Positions 48,710-58,063 of a DNA stretch of 64,000 nt are shown here, piece after piece. The translations under genes and the position numbers were made by a program. The notes under the pieces were generated by a model. The model was not told the origin of the DNA, ran no database searches, and saw nothing but the letters and a program-made list of their open reading frames with translations. Source of the stretch: Vibrio sp. SNU_ST1. GTDB taxonomy: Bacteria; Pseudomonadota; Gammaproteobacteria; Enterobacterales; Vibrionaceae. Location of the stretch: positions 2,294,001 through 2,358,000 of the forward strand of contig NZ_CP130748.1 in NCBI RefSeq assembly GCF_030563405.1, in the 5' to 3' direction. Position 1 is the first letter of the stretch, and every line of letters starts with the position of its first letter.

Positions 48710-48910
48710 CTATAGCACCTCTATGTATTTAGTATTGTCAGAGAAAGTTATCTTTCGTACCAATGAAAATGGTCGCTTACAGCGCCAGTCAAAGATAGAA
48801 AGATCATTGTTGCTAATCATCCACAATTCTTCGCCTTTGCACAATAAGAACCGTCCGTTAATTGCGATTATTTCTGCTATTCGATGAAGAATAGAACGAA
48901 CCGTGTTCAT
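48710..48910 (-). CDS. Possible small protein encoded directly ahead of glnS
   Basis: A 66-codon frame starting at ATG 48910 with AAGGTC a few bases upstream, and ending with TAG joined to the glnS ATG. The translation begins MNTVRSILHRIAEIIAINGR and ends KYIEVL, with mixed ordinary composition and two cysteines. The start lies only about 20 bp after the nagE terminator, leaving little room for a promoter. It may be a real small gene, a leader peptide for glnS, or part of an untranslated leader. I do not recognise a family. Confidence 0.35.
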   Translation of the reverse strand: MNTVRSILHRIAEIIAINGRFLLCKGEELWMISNNDLSIFDWRCKRPFSLVRKITFSDNTKYIEVL

Positions 48911-48930
48911 TGACCTTAAACAGCAGGCAC

Positions 48931-48957
48931 AAAAAAGCCTCCCGTTTGGGAGGCTTT
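48931..48957 (-). terminator. Rho-independent terminator of nagE
   Basis: Stem AAAGCCTCCC/GGGAGGCTTT with a 4-nt loop and six Ts on the minus strand. Confidence 0.85.
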
Positions 48958-49011
48958 CAATTGGAAACTTACTTAAGAGTAACTTTACTTCTTAATTAAG
49001 CACTTCCGTCA

Positions 49012-50571
49012 CTATGGAAGTTTAACATCAGATAGGTCTTCACCTGCACCGATAGCTTTCATTTCGCCGGCTACGATTTCAGCTAGTGGGCCTAGGATAA
49101 CCTGTAGGTTGTTCTCACCTAGTTTAACCACACCTTTAGCGCCAAGCTTCTTAAGAACAGCTTCATCTGCGATAGAGCGGTCTTTAAGAGTTAGACGTAG
49201 ACGAGTGATACAAGCGTCAATTGAAGTTAGGTTGTCGTGACCACCTAGAGCTTTCAGGTATTGACGTGCAACTTCACCTTTTGGTGCATCGCCAGCAGGA
49301 GCAGCTACAGCTTCGTCATCATCTTCACGACCTGGCGATTTCAAGTTGAAAGCGCGGATTGCGAAAGAGAAAGTGAAGAAGTATAGAGCACCGAAGCCAA
49401 GACCGATTAGTAGTAGTACGAATGGTTTAGTTGCTAGACCCCAGTTCAATACGAAGTCGATAAGACCAGCAGAGAAACCGAAACCATGCAGAGTACCAAA
49501 CATGTTTGCAACTACTAGAGACAGACCTGTAAACACAGCGTGCATTGCGTATAGAGCAGGAGCTAGGAATACGAACATGAATTCTAGCGGCTCTGTGATA
49601 CCTGTTAGGAATGAACAGAATGCAACTGAGAACAGTGCGCCACCAACTTGGCTGCGTTTTTCAGCAGGAGCAGCTAGGTACATTGCAAGTGCAGCACCTG
49701 GTAGACCGAACATCATTACAGGGAAGAAACCGTTCATGAATACGCCAGCGCCTTTATCGCCACCGAAGAAACGGTGTAGGTCGCCAGATTTAACAGTTTC
49801 AGTCACTTCTTTAACTACAGTAGTGATTTCTGGAGTTACAGAGTTAGCGAATGTAAATGTGTGCTCTTGGCCAACAACTAGAGTTTTAGCTAGTGATGGG
49901 TCAACACAAAGTTGAGTGATGTTAGCGAATGCGCCTTGACCAGCAACAATGATTTCTTGACATGTACCCATACCGAACCAGAAGTATGAGTTCAATACAT
50001 GGTGTAGACCTACAGGGATAAGTGCACGGTTAAGAGTACCGTAAACGAATTGACCGATAGCGCCAGACGTTGATACTGCGTGAGCCAGTGCGTCTAGACC
50101 AGATTGAACACCAGGCCAAACCACACCAGACACAGCACCTGCAACAAGTGCAAATAGACCAGCCATGATAGGTACTAAACGTTTACCTGCAAAGAAAGCC
50201 AGCCACTCAGGAAGGCGTGTAGCATGGAAAGCGTTGTAAGAGTGACCTGCGATGATACCAGCGAAGATACCGCCGAAGAATGACATGTTAACGTCAGCGT
50301 TAATTGTTGTTGCTGTCGCTGTTAGTACGAAGTAAGCAACTGCACCAGCAAGACCCGCTGCGCCGTTACCGTCTTTAGAAAGACCAATCGCGATACCTAG
50401 ACCAAATAGCAGTGGTAGGTTGCCGAAGATAGCTCCACCAGCTTGCGCCATAAATGGAATATCAAGTAGGTCGCCTTGACCTAAACGTAGTAGAAGCGCC
50501 GCAATCGGAAGTGTTGCGATAGGTAGCATTAATGCCTTACCTAGCTTCTGTGCATATCCTAGAATATTCAC
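49012..50571 (-). CDS. nagE: PTS N-acetylglucosamine-specific EIICB
   Basis: 519 residues from a GTG at 50571, which has AGGGGG 9 nt upstream and gives VNILGYAQKLGKALMLPIA, aligned with the E. coli NagE N terminus (MNILGFFQ...). The ATG at 50607 lacks a ribosome-binding site. The IIC domain (about 1-385) is polytopic and includes NRALIPVGLHHVLNSYFWF. The IIB domain has the phosphorylated Cys in SIDACITRLRL near 449. The IIA domain found in E. coli NagE is absent, so EIIA must come from another protein such as Crr. It imports and phosphorylates GlcNAc. It is divergent from nagA. Confidence 0.95.
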   Translation of the reverse strand: MNILGYAQKLGKALMLPIATLPIAALLLRLGQGDLLDIPFMAQAGGAIFGNLPLLFGLGIAIGLSKDGNGAAGLAGAVAYFVLTATATTINADVNMSFFGGIFAGIIAGHSYNAFHATRLPEWLAFFAGKRLVPIMAGLFALVAGAVSGVVWPGVQSGLDALAHAVSTSGAIGQFVYGTLNRALIPVGLHHVLNSYFWFGMGTCQEIIVAGQGAFANITQLCVDPSLAKTLVVGQEHTFTFANSVTPEITTVVKEVTETVKSGDLHRFFGGDKGAGVFMNGFFPVMMFGLPGAALAMYLAAPAEKRSQVGGALFSVAFCSFLTGITEPLEFMFVFLAPALYAMHAVFTGLSLVVANMFGTLHGFGFSAGLIDFVLNWGLATKPFVLLLIGLGFGALYFFTFSFAIRAFNLKSPGREDDDEAVAAPAGDAPKGEVARQYLKALGGHDNLTSIDACITRLRLTLKDRSIADEAVLKKLGAKGVVKLGENNLQVILGPLAEIVAGEMKAIGAGEDLSDVKLP

Positions 50572-50657
50572 CAGTTGTTTCCCCCTATAGGATTTTTTAG
50601 AATTCATTTGAGAAACTTATTTTAGTCGCTCAATTTAGTCCTATTCAGTGTATTCAA

Positions 50658-50680
50658 TTAATTTTGCCCCGCAAATTAAA
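50658..50680. promoter_or_regulatory. Possible NagC operator near nagE
   Basis: Near-palindrome TTAATTTTGC...GCAAATTAA around a CCC centre, about 90 bp before the nagE GTG. Its AT-rich arms fit the NagC/Mlc operator style. Confidence 0.35.
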
Positions 50681-50691
50681 ACCTTACCATT

Positions 50692-50707
50692 TGTGATCCT
50701 AATCACC
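50692..50707. promoter_or_regulatory. CRP site in nagE/nagA region
   Basis: TGTGA-N6-TCACC with an ATT/GTT flank, differing from the ideal TGTGA-N6-TCACA in one base. Activation of nagE by cAMP-CRP is known in E. coli. Confidence 0.7.
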
Positions 50708-50752
50708 AGTTTTTACCAAATCCAGAGGTTTTTGCTAGCGAGATCATAAAAC

Positions 50753-50776
50753 TTATTTTATCATTCAAAAAAATGA
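50753..50776. promoter_or_regulatory. Second possible NagC operator
   Basis: TTATTTT...AAAAAAATGA imperfect palindrome with a 7-nt centre. With the site at 50658 it could allow NagC looping across the divergent promoters. Confidence 0.3.
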
Positions 50777-51046
50777 ACATTTATAGATAAAATCCAAATC
50801 TAATCATTAGGCAAAAAGATGATATTTCTGGGCAGATATTACCCTATGAATAATCATTAACAATGAACCTAAACGTATAATAATGATCAATTGTTCATTG
50901 ATTTTTCAACAACTTAAACAGCTCACCATTTTGAAGCCGTTTGCCCATAAAAGATAAATCGTTACGTAAATGATGCTCGCAAACTAAGTCCACATTTAGG
51001 TAACGAACAAATTTTAAAGATCTCACGAAATAAGGATTAGCTGACT

Positions 51047-52183
51047 ATGTACGCGCTAAGTAACTGTAAAATTTACACTGGTAGTGATGTTCTAACCGAT
51101 CATGCTGTTGTAATCGAAAATGAACTGATCAAAAAAGTCTGTCCTACCTCTGAATTGCCAGAAGGAATCGAGGTTCGCGATCTAAACGGAGCAAACCTAA
51201 GCCCAGGTTTTATTGATCTACAACTGAATGGTTGTGGCGGTGTAATGCTGAATGATGAGATCACGGCAGAAACAATGCAGATCATGCACGAAGCAAACCT
51301 TAAGTCTGGCTGTACTAGCTTCTTGCCAACGCTAATCACCTCTTCAGACGAAGATATGCGTGCAGTTATTACTGCAGCTCGTGAATATCACAACCAATAC
51401 CAAAACCAATCTCTAGGTCTGCACCTTGAAGGTCCATATCTAAACGTGGCTAAAAAAGGCATCCATAGCGTCGATCACATTCGTAAATCAGACAGCGAAA
51501 TGATTGAACTGATTTGCGAGAACAGCGACCTAGTTTCAAAAGTAACATTGGCACCAGAGCTTAATGATCCAGAACATATCGAGCGCCTACACAAAGCAGG
51601 CGTTGTCGTTTCTATCGGCCACACAAACGCGACTTACGCAGAAGCTCGACAAAGTTTCGAATCCGGTATCACTTTCGCTACCCACCTATTCAATGCAATG
51701 ACCCCTATGGTCGGTCGTGAACCTGGCGTTGTTGGCGCGATTTACGACACGCCAGAAGTTTATGCAGGTATCATCGCCGACGGCTTCCACGTTGATTACG
51801 CAAACATCAGAATTGCGCACAAAATCAAGGGAGAAAAGTTAGTATTAGTGACGGATGCCACAGCTCCTGCAGGTGCTGACATGGAATACTTTATTTTTGT
51901 CGGTAAGAAAGTATATTACCGAGATGGTAAGTGTGTTGATGAAAACGGCACACTGGGCGGCTCAGCTCTGACTATGATTGAAGCAGTTCAGAATACAGTT
52001 GAGCACGCTGGTATCGCTTTAGACGAAGCTCTTCGCATGGCTACGCTATACCCAGCTACGGCTATCGGTGTAGAAAGCAAGCTAGGTCGAATCAAAAAAG
52101 GCATGGTTGCAAACCTAGCTGTATTTGACCGAGACTTTAACGTTAAAGCGACTGTTGTTAATGGACAATACGAGCACAATTAA
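51047..52183 (+). CDS. nagA: N-acetylglucosamine-6-phosphate deacetylase
   Basis: 378 residues. Amidohydrolase-fold enzyme removing acetate from GlcNAc-6-P. Metal and substrate motifs: [31 protein letters not shown], and the catalytic Asp in [11 protein letters not shown]. nagC follows after 2 bp, so the pair is one operon. nagB is not in the window, unlike the E. coli nagBAC order, and must lie elsewhere. Confidence 0.97.
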   Translation: MYALSNCKIYTGSDVLTDHAVVIENELIKKVCPTSELPEGIEVRDLNGANLSPGFIDLQLNGCGGVMLNDEITAETMQIMHEANLKSGCTSFLPTLITSSDEDMRAVITAAREYHNQYQNQSLGLHLEGPYLNVAKKGIHSVDHIRKSDSEMIELICENSDLVSKVTLAPELNDPEHIERLHKAGVVVSIGHTNATYAEARQSFESGITFATHLFNAMTPMVGREPGVVGAIYDTPEVYAGIIADGFHVDYANIRIAHKIKGEKLVLVTDATAPAGADMEYFIFVGKKVYYRDGKCVDENGTLGGSALTMIEAVQNTVEHAGIALDEALRMATLYPATAIGVESKLGRIKKGMVANLAVFDRDFNVKATVVNGQYEHN

Positions 52184-52185
52184 GT

Positions 52186-53400
52186 ATGAATGGCGGACAA
52201 ATAGGTAACGTAGACTTAGTTAAACAACTAAACAGTGCGGCGGTATACCGACTAATAGACCAGCAAGGGCCTATCAGTCGTATACAAGTGGCTGATGTAA
52301 GCCAACTCGCACCGGCAAGTGTTACAAAAATTACCCGCCAACTTTTGGAGCGCGGCCTCATTAAAGAGGTTGCGCAACAAGCGTCTACTGGCGGTAGACG
52401 CGCGATCTCCCTAACCACAGAAGTCGACCCTTTTCATTCTGTTGCTGTACGCTTAGGTAGAGACTATATTCAAATAAGCCTTCATGACCTTGGCGGTCGT
52501 GAGTTGGCTTTCCAACAACAAGACCTAGATTATTCAGACCAATCAGACCTTACACAAGGCTTGGTCAATAACCTCAAGGCTTTCATTGCTGAGCATCAGC
52601 CAAAGATCGACCAACTGATTGCCATTGGTGTCACCCTTCCAGGCTTGGTTAACCCAACAACCGGTGTTGTTGAGTACATGCCAAATACGGACATCGATAA
52701 CCTCGCATTGAGCGACATTATTCGCGATACTTTCCATGTGGCTTGTTTTGTTGGTAATGACGTTAGAGGAATGGCGCTTGCTGAGCACTACTTCGGTGCA
52801 AGTAAAGATAGTCAAGATTCTATTTTGGTCAGTGTGCACCGTGGTACGGGTGCTGGTATTATCGTTAATGGCCAGGTTTTCTTAGGCCATAACCGTAACG
52901 TGGGTGAAATTGGTCATATCCAAATTGATCCGCTAGGAGAACAGTGCCAGTGTGGTAACTTCGGTTGTCTTGAAACCGTAGCGGCAAACCCTGCCATTGT
53001 TGATCGAGTACAGAAGCTCATTAAGCAAGGCTATGAATCTTCTTTAACGGAACTTGAACATATTACGATTCAAGATGTTTGTGACCACGCAATCAATGGC
53101 GATGAACTCGCGAAACAAAGCTTAGTTCGAGTAGGAAACCAGTTAGGTAAGGCTATCGCGATGACGATTAACCTGTTTAACCCTCAGAAAGTTATCATTG
53201 CTGGTGATATTACGAAGGCACAAGAGATTGTTTTCCCTGCAATTAAGCGCAATGTAGAGAATCAGTCGTTAACGACTTTCCATAGCGGCCTGCCTATTGT
53301 AGCATCACAGATCGATAAACATCCTACGATGGGAGCCTTTGCCATGATTAAGCGTGCCATGCTCAACGGTGTGTTACTGCAAAAGCTTCTTGAAGACTAA
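52186..53400 (+). CDS. nagC: NagC, ROK-family transcriptional repressor
   Basis: 404 residues. N-terminal winged helix (DVSQLAPASVTKITRQLLER, about 35-55) and a ROK sugar-binding domain with SVHRGTGAGIIVNG and the zinc motif CQCGNFGCLETVA. It represses nag and chitin-derived sugar genes and is released by GlcNAc-6-P, the substrate of NagA next to it. It overlaps no other gene and ends at a strong terminator. Confidence 0.95.
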   Translation: MNGGQIGNVDLVKQLNSAAVYRLIDQQGPISRIQVADVSQLAPASVTKITRQLLERGLIKEVAQQASTGGRRAISLTTEVDPFHSVAVRLGRDYIQISLHDLGGRELAFQQQDLDYSDQSDLTQGLVNNLKAFIAEHQPKIDQLIAIGVTLPGLVNPTTGVVEYMPNTDIDNLALSDIIRDTFHVACFVGNDVRGMALAEHYFGASKDSQDSILVSVHRGTGAGIIVNGQVFLGHNRNVGEIGHIQIDPLGEQCQCGNFGCLETVAANPAIVDRVQKLIKQGYESSLTELEHITIQDVCDHAINGDELAKQSLVRVGNQLGKAIAMTINLFNPQKVIIAGDITKAQEIVFPAIKRNVENQSLTTFHSGLPIVASQIDKHPTMGAFAMIKRAMLNGVLLQKLLED

Positions 53401-53422
53401 AGAAAACAATTCTGATTTTCCG

Positions 53423-53457
53423 CGGGCCGTGTTTGTATAAACACGGCCCGTTTTTTT
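53423..53457 (+). terminator. Rho-independent terminator of nagAC
   Basis: 12-bp perfect stem CGGGCCGTGTTT/AAACACGGCCCG with a 4-nt loop and seven Ts. Confidence 0.92.
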
Positions 53458-53483
53458 AAGCTAGGGAACTACAACAACAAGTT

Positions 53484-55070
53484 ATGGAACTTATATTAAT
53501 ATCCACTGCGTTTATCGCAGGATTTATTGCTTTAAAATGTCACCTTCCCCCATTAGTTGGTTTTTTGGTCGCGGGTTTCGGGCTTTATGCCCTTGGTTTT
53601 GAAACCAATGACACCATCATTATTTTGGCTGACCTTGGTGTCACCCTTCTCTTATTTACTATTGGCTTAAAGCTGGACATCAAAACCCTACTCTCTAAAG
53701 AGATCTGGGCTGGCGCAACAATCCACAATCTTTTATCCACTCTGTTTTTTGCAGCCGCTCTATTTGGTTTTAAGTTCCTAGGTATTTCATCTCTAGCAGC
53801 CATGTCAATAGAACAGATCGTTCTACTCGGTTTTGCTCTTTCATTTTCTAGTACTGTATTCGCGGTCAAGTCTCTGCAAGAGAAAGGGGAAATGAATGCT
53901 ACCTATGGCACACTAGCGATTGGCATTCTGGTCATGCAAGATATCTTTGCTGTCGTATTCTTGACTGCATCAACAGGCAAAATTCCAGAGTGGTATGCTA
54001 TCGCACTGTTCGCTTTGCCTTTCTTTCGCCCATTGTTCTACAAAGTCCTCGATTGGGTTGGGCACGGTGAAATGTTGGTGCTCTTCGGCATCTTCTTCGC
54101 ATTAGTTGTTGGCGCTGGTTTGTTCCAGTTTGTGGGGGTAAAACCAGACTTAGGTGCCCTTATCCTAGGTATGCTGTTAGCCGGTCACCCAAAAGCTTCA
54201 GAGCTATCGAAGTCGCTGTTTAACCTCAAAGAGCTTTTCCTCGTCTGCTTCTTCTTGAATATTGGCTTGTCAGAACAGCCAACTATTCAGGGTTTTATGC
54301 TTGCAGTCTTGTTCTTATTGTTACTGCCAGTGAAAGGCGTCCTGTACTTCTTGGTACTAAACCGATTCAAGTTCCGTGTTCGAACCTCCCTACTCACTTC
54401 TTTGTCTCTGTTTAACTACAGCGAATTTGGTCTCATCGTCGGTGGCCTTGCTTTTAAGATGGGCTGGATGTCTGGCGACATCTTGGTGGCAGTGGCGATT
54501 GCCGTTTCATTGTCGTTCTTAATCGCTGCACCTCTCAACAAAGCGGGTCACAAACTTTATCAACAATCAGGTCGCTGGTTAAAAGAGCACGCTGCTGAGA
54601 AGCTCCACCAACGTGACAAACGAATTGACCCAGGTCGGGCTCAGGTACTTATTCTTGGTATGGGACGCATTGGTACTGGTGCCTACGACGAATTACGTTC
54701 ACGCTACGGCAAAGTAAGTTTAGGTGTCGAAGTTCGTGAAGACGCGGCACATAACCACAGAAGCCATGGCAGAAACGTTATTTCTGGTGACGCAACTGAC
54801 CCGGATTTCTGGGAACGAATCTTAGACACAGCAAACGTAAAACTGGTGATCTTGGCTATGCCTCACCACCAAGGTAATCAAACCGCCTTAGAACAATTAA
54901 AATCACGAAACTTTAAAGGTCAAATAGCGGCAATTGCCGAATATCCAGATCAGCTCGAAACACTGAAAGAGAATGGCGTCGATGCGGCATTTAACATTTA
55001 CAGCGAAGCTGGCAGCGGTTTTGCCCGACATGTTTGTGAACAATTGAATCCGAACATCAATAAAATTTAA
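53484..55070 (+). CDS. CPA2-family monovalent cation/proton antiporter with TrkA-N domain
   Basis: 528 residues. About 12 hydrophobic helices in the first 370 residues, including TLLLFTIGLKLD and the family segment SFSSTVFAVKSLQEKGEM. A cytoplasmic RCK/TrkA-N nucleotide-binding domain follows, with VLILGMGRIGTGAYDELRS (GxGxxG) from about 387. It resembles YbaL/KefB-type transporters, exchanging K+ or Na+ for H+. The exact ion and trigger are unknown. A clear ribosome-binding site is not seen close to the ATG. It stands alone. Confidence 0.88.
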   Translation: MELILISTAFIAGFIALKCHLPPLVGFLVAGFGLYALGFETNDTIIILADLGVTLLLFTIGLKLDIKTLLSKEIWAGATIHNLLSTLFFAAALFGFKFLGISSLAAMSIEQIVLLGFALSFSSTVFAVKSLQEKGEMNATYGTLAIGILVMQDIFAVVFLTASTGKIPEWYAIALFALPFFRPLFYKVLDWVGHGEMLVLFGIFFALVVGAGLFQFVGVKPDLGALILGMLLAGHPKASELSKSLFNLKELFLVCFFLNIGLSEQPTIQGFMLAVLFLLLLPVKGVLYFLVLNRFKFRVRTSLLTSLSLFNYSEFGLIVGGLAFKMGWMSGDILVAVAIAVSLSFLIAAPLNKAGHKLYQQSGRWLKEHAAEKLHQRDKRIDPGRAQVLILGMGRIGTGAYDELRSRYGKVSLGVEVREDAAHNHRSHGRNVISGDATDPDFWERILDTANVKLVILAMPHHQGNQTALEQLKSRNFKGQIAAIAEYPDQLETLKENGVDAAFNIYSEAGSGFARHVCEQLNPNINKI

Positions 55071-55088
55071 TATTCAACATGTTCCATT

Positions 55089-55134
55089 CAACCTCTCAGA
55101 ATTGCGTTTTTTTGCACTTTTGAGAGGTTTTTGT
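55089..55134 (+). terminator. Terminator after the CPA2 antiporter gene
   Basis: Stem AACCTCTCA/TGAGAGGTT with a long 22-nt loop and five Ts. Confidence 0.75.
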
Positions 55135-55303
55135 TCAAAAAGCCAACCGCAATTAGACATCACTCACCAAAATCACCTTAAAATTAGATATTTTCTAACA
55201 TAAACCCCTTTATATTATTTTTTTGCTCACATTCGGTTGCTTTTTTTAGCCAGAATGGCAAATTGAATGCAGTTGATTTAGAAATTATTTAAAAGGAAGT
55301 TCT

Positions 55304-56974
55304 ATGTGTTCAGTATTTGGCATTCTCGACATTAAAAGTGATGCCGCAGCACTTCGCCCTATTGCTTTAGAAATGTCTAAAAAGCTTCGTCACCGTGGCC
55401 CAGACTGGTCTGGTATCTATGCCGGTGAAAAAGCTATCCTTGCTCACGAGCGTCTCGCTATCGTCGGCCTAAACAGTGGTGCTCAACCACTATACAGCCA
55501 AGACAAAAAGCACATTCTTGCAGTTAATGGCGAAATCTATAACCACAAAGAACTTCGCGCTCGCTATGAAGATAAATACCAGTTCCAAACTGACTCTGAT
55601 TGTGAAGTCATTCTTGCGCTTTACCAAGAGATGGGGGCCGACCTTTTAGAAGAACTTAACGGTATTTTCGCTTTCGTTTTATATGACGAAGAGAAAGACG
55701 AATACCTAGTTGGCCGCGACCATATTGGCATCATCCCGCTTTACCAAGGCTACGATGAGCACGGCAACTATTACGTAGCTTCAGAGATGAAAGCACTTGT
55801 TCCAGTTTGTAAGACGATCAGTGAGTTCCCTCCTGGTAGCTTCTACTCTTCGAAAGATGCAGAACCTCAACGCTACTACATCCGCGATTGGAACGAATAC
55901 GCAGCCGTTCAAGGTAACAGCACAAGCAAAGAAGAGCTAACTGAAGCGCTAGAAGCTGCTGTTAAGCGTCAACTAATGACTGACGTTCCTTACGGTGTAC
56001 TTCTATCTGGTGGCCTTGATTCATCAATCACTTCTGCAGTCGCTAAGCGTTTTGCAGCAATGCGTATCGAAGATGACGAGCAATCAGAAGCTTGGTGGCC
56101 GCAACTGCACTCATTTGCTGTTGGTCTAGAAAACGCGCCGGATCTTATCGCGGCTCGTGAAGTTGCGGACAAAATCGGCACTGTGCACCACGAGATGACG
56201 TACACCATTCAGGAAGGCTTAGATGCCATCCGTGATGTTATCTACCACATTGAAACTTACGATGTAACGACCATCCGCGCATCGACGCCAATGTACTTGC
56301 TTGCTCGTAAGATCAAGGCAATGGGTATCAAAATGGTACTTTCTGGCGAAGGTGCTGATGAAATCTTTGGTGGCTACCTGTACTTCCATAAAGCGCCAAA
56401 CGCAAAAGAGTTCCACGAAGAGACAGTACGTAAACTTCTTGCTCTAAGCATGTTTGACTGTGCTCGTGCAAACAAATCACTTGCAGCATGGGGAGTCGAA
56501 GGTCGTGTACCATTCTTGGATAAAGAGTTCATCGATGTGGCTATGCGTTTAAACCCTGAAGACAAAATGTGCGGTAACGGTAAAATGGAGAAACACATCC
56601 TACGTGAGTGTTTTGAAGACTACCTGCCAGATTCAATCGCATGGCGCCAAAAAGAGCAGTTCTCTGATGGTGTTGGCTACGACTGGATTGACACATTGAA
56701 AGCAACGGCTGAAGAAAAAGTAACGGATCAACAAATGGAAGCTGCTCAGTTCCGTTTCCCTTACAACACACCAACAACCAAAGAAGGTTATGCTTACCGT
56801 GAAATCTTTGAGGAGCTATTCCCTCTAGAATCGGCGGCAGAGTGTGTACCTGGCGGCCCTTCAGTTGCCTGTTCATCAGCGAAAGCGATCGAGTGGGATG
56901 AGTCATTCAAAAACTGTGTAGACCCATCAGGCCGTGCGGTACAAGCCGTTCACAACGACGCCTACAACGCTTAA
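55304..56974 (+). CDS. asnB: Asparagine synthetase B (glutamine-hydrolysing)
   Basis: 556 residues, as in E. coli AsnB (554). The class II glutamine amidotransferase domain starts MCSVFGI with Cys2 as nucleophile after Met removal and contains KLRHRGPDWSG. The synthetase domain has the PPi-loop SGGLDSSITSAV near residue 235 and VLSGEGADEIFGGYLYF. It makes Asn from Asp, Gln and ATP. Monocistronic with a terminator shared with rfaH. Confidence 0.97.
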   Translation: MCSVFGILDIKSDAAALRPIALEMSKKLRHRGPDWSGIYAGEKAILAHERLAIVGLNSGAQPLYSQDKKHILAVNGEIYNHKELRARYEDKYQFQTDSDCEVILALYQEMGADLLEELNGIFAFVLYDEEKDEYLVGRDHIGIIPLYQGYDEHGNYYVASEMKALVPVCKTISEFPPGSFYSSKDAEPQRYYIRDWNEYAAVQGNSTSKEELTEALEAAVKRQLMTDVPYGVLLSGGLDSSITSAVAKRFAAMRIEDDEQSEAWWPQLHSFAVGLENAPDLIAAREVADKIGTVHHEMTYTIQEGLDAIRDVIYHIETYDVTTIRASTPMYLLARKIKAMGIKMVLSGEGADEIFGGYLYFHKAPNAKEFHEETVRKLLALSMFDCARANKSLAAWGVEGRVPFLDKEFIDVAMRLNPEDKMCGNGKMEKHILRECFEDYLPDSIAWRQKEQFSDGVGYDWIDTLKATAEEKVTDQQMEAAQFRFPYNTPTTKEGYAYREIFEELFPLESAAECVPGGPSVACSSAKAIEWDESFKNCVDPSGRAVQAVHNDAYNA

Positions 56975-56994
56975 GCGTTTGAAAAATAAAATAC

Positions 56995-57022
56995 TAAAAA
57001 AGGCGCATTATGCGCCTTTTTG
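56995..57022. terminator. Bidirectional terminator between asnB and rfaH
   Basis: Stem AGGCGCA/TGCGCCT with a TTA loop, A-run left and T-run right. Confidence 0.88.
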
Positions 57023-57056
57023 TTTTAAGCCTAGTTTTTACTTTTTAATATTTCAC

Positions 57057-57563
57057 TTATACGTGAGCTTGTAGTGCTTCGTTTTCAATACTGATCGGAA
57101 CCACTTGACTGATCATTTTTACGAGCATAATGGATCGAGCTTCGCCATCTTTCTGATGGTAAATAGCTTCAACACCCGCAAACTGGCCACTATTAATTTT
57201 GACAACTTGCCCTGTCTCAAATTCAACACAGCAATCTTCAACTTCGCTACTGCAACACTTCTCGAACTCTTTTAGCTCAAAAACCAAATCACCTTGGACT
57301 TCATACGGCCTTGCACCGAACTTAATAAAGTCGACAACACCACGAGTTGAACGAACGGTAGTAAAGCTTGGGCCTTGCTCATAATCAAAACGGACAAAGA
57401 TATATGATGGGAACAGCGGTTCTTGGACCAGCTTCTCTTTCCCTCTCACTACCTTTTCGACTTCTATTTGAGGGTAAAAGCACTCTACCCCCTGATTTTC
57501 TAGGTGCTGTTGAGCGCGTTTTTGATCACCACGCTTACAGTAAAGTAAATACCAACGTTTCAT
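57057..57563 (-). CDS. rfaH: Transcription antitermination protein RfaH
   Basis: 168 residues. NusG paralogue with NGN domain beginning MKRWYLLYCKRGDQKRAQQH, the EPLFPSYIFVRFD strand and TRGVVDFIKFG, and a C-terminal KOW domain (VVKINSGQFAGVEAIYHQ then DGEARSIMLV) of the kind that refolds between helical hairpin and barrel. It is recruited at ops elements to suppress Rho termination in long operons for LPS, capsule or other envelope polymers. Odd feature: a CC-N6-CC cluster (Cys103, 104, 111, 112) in the interdomain linker. Confidence 0.94.
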   Translation of the reverse strand: MKRWYLLYCKRGDQKRAQQHLENQGVECFYPQIEVEKVVRGKEKLVQEPLFPSYIFVRFDYEQGPSFTTVRSTRGVVDFIKFGARPYEVQGDLVFELKEFEKCCSSEVEDCCVEFETGQVVKINSGQFAGVEAIYHQKDGEARSIMLVKMISQVVPISIENEALQAHV

Positions 57564-58063
57564 TTAACTAGCCATTTATATTTTTAGATATTTTACCACA
57601 GCCTAAAACAGTTTAATCGCCGTTAATAAATGATTTCTGATAAGCGAGAAATGACGCGTCACAGACAAACTTATCAACCAAAAAGTCATAGGCAAAAAAT
57701 TTGGTCAGTCATTGTACAAGGAACATTTAGAAATCAAAAGACTCATTGCTGTAAGCATATGTATATCGCAGATAGTATGAATAACATTCCCTATAAGATC
57801 ATAATGATAGACTAGGCCAATAAATCTAAACATTTTTATTGGGTAGGGTTTAAAAAAAGGTTACTAACCAACCAGGTCAAATATGGAAAGTTAGTTTGCA
57901 GCACAAACAGAATGGGCCACATTAAAAGTAAATATATTTAATATCAACACCTTAGTAAAACTAAGTTATCGTGACCACAAAATACGCCTATTGCAGACTT
58001 TTACCCTACTGTGTATACATGAATGACTATAAAATCTTTTAATACCTAAAATTAGTAAAACTT
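57564..58063. other. 500-bp intergenic region, rfaH to POT transporter
   Basis: No convincing gene; a 61-codon plus frame at 57630-57815 is Lys/Arg/His-rich and has no ribosome-binding site. A CCAATAAA/TTTATTGG hairpin occurs at 57817-57842. It must contain the rfaH promoter and the transporter promoter (an AT-rich TATAAAAT stretch at about 58028). Confidence 0.6.

Larger units (their letters stand above)
50572..51046. other. Divergent nagE/nagA control region
   Basis: 475 bp, AT-rich, no gene. It contains a CRP site and two possible NagC operators listed separately. A perfect CAATGAAC/GTTCATTG inverted repeat lies closer to nagA (about 50860-50903). Confidence 0.75.

Noticed and set aside
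53401..53483. nagC and the CPA2 antiporter as one operon
   Set aside because: A very strong terminator (53423-53457) lies between them.
57630..57815. 61-codon frame between rfaH and the peptide transporter
   Set aside because: No ribosome-binding site, very basic and low-quality composition; probably intergenic.
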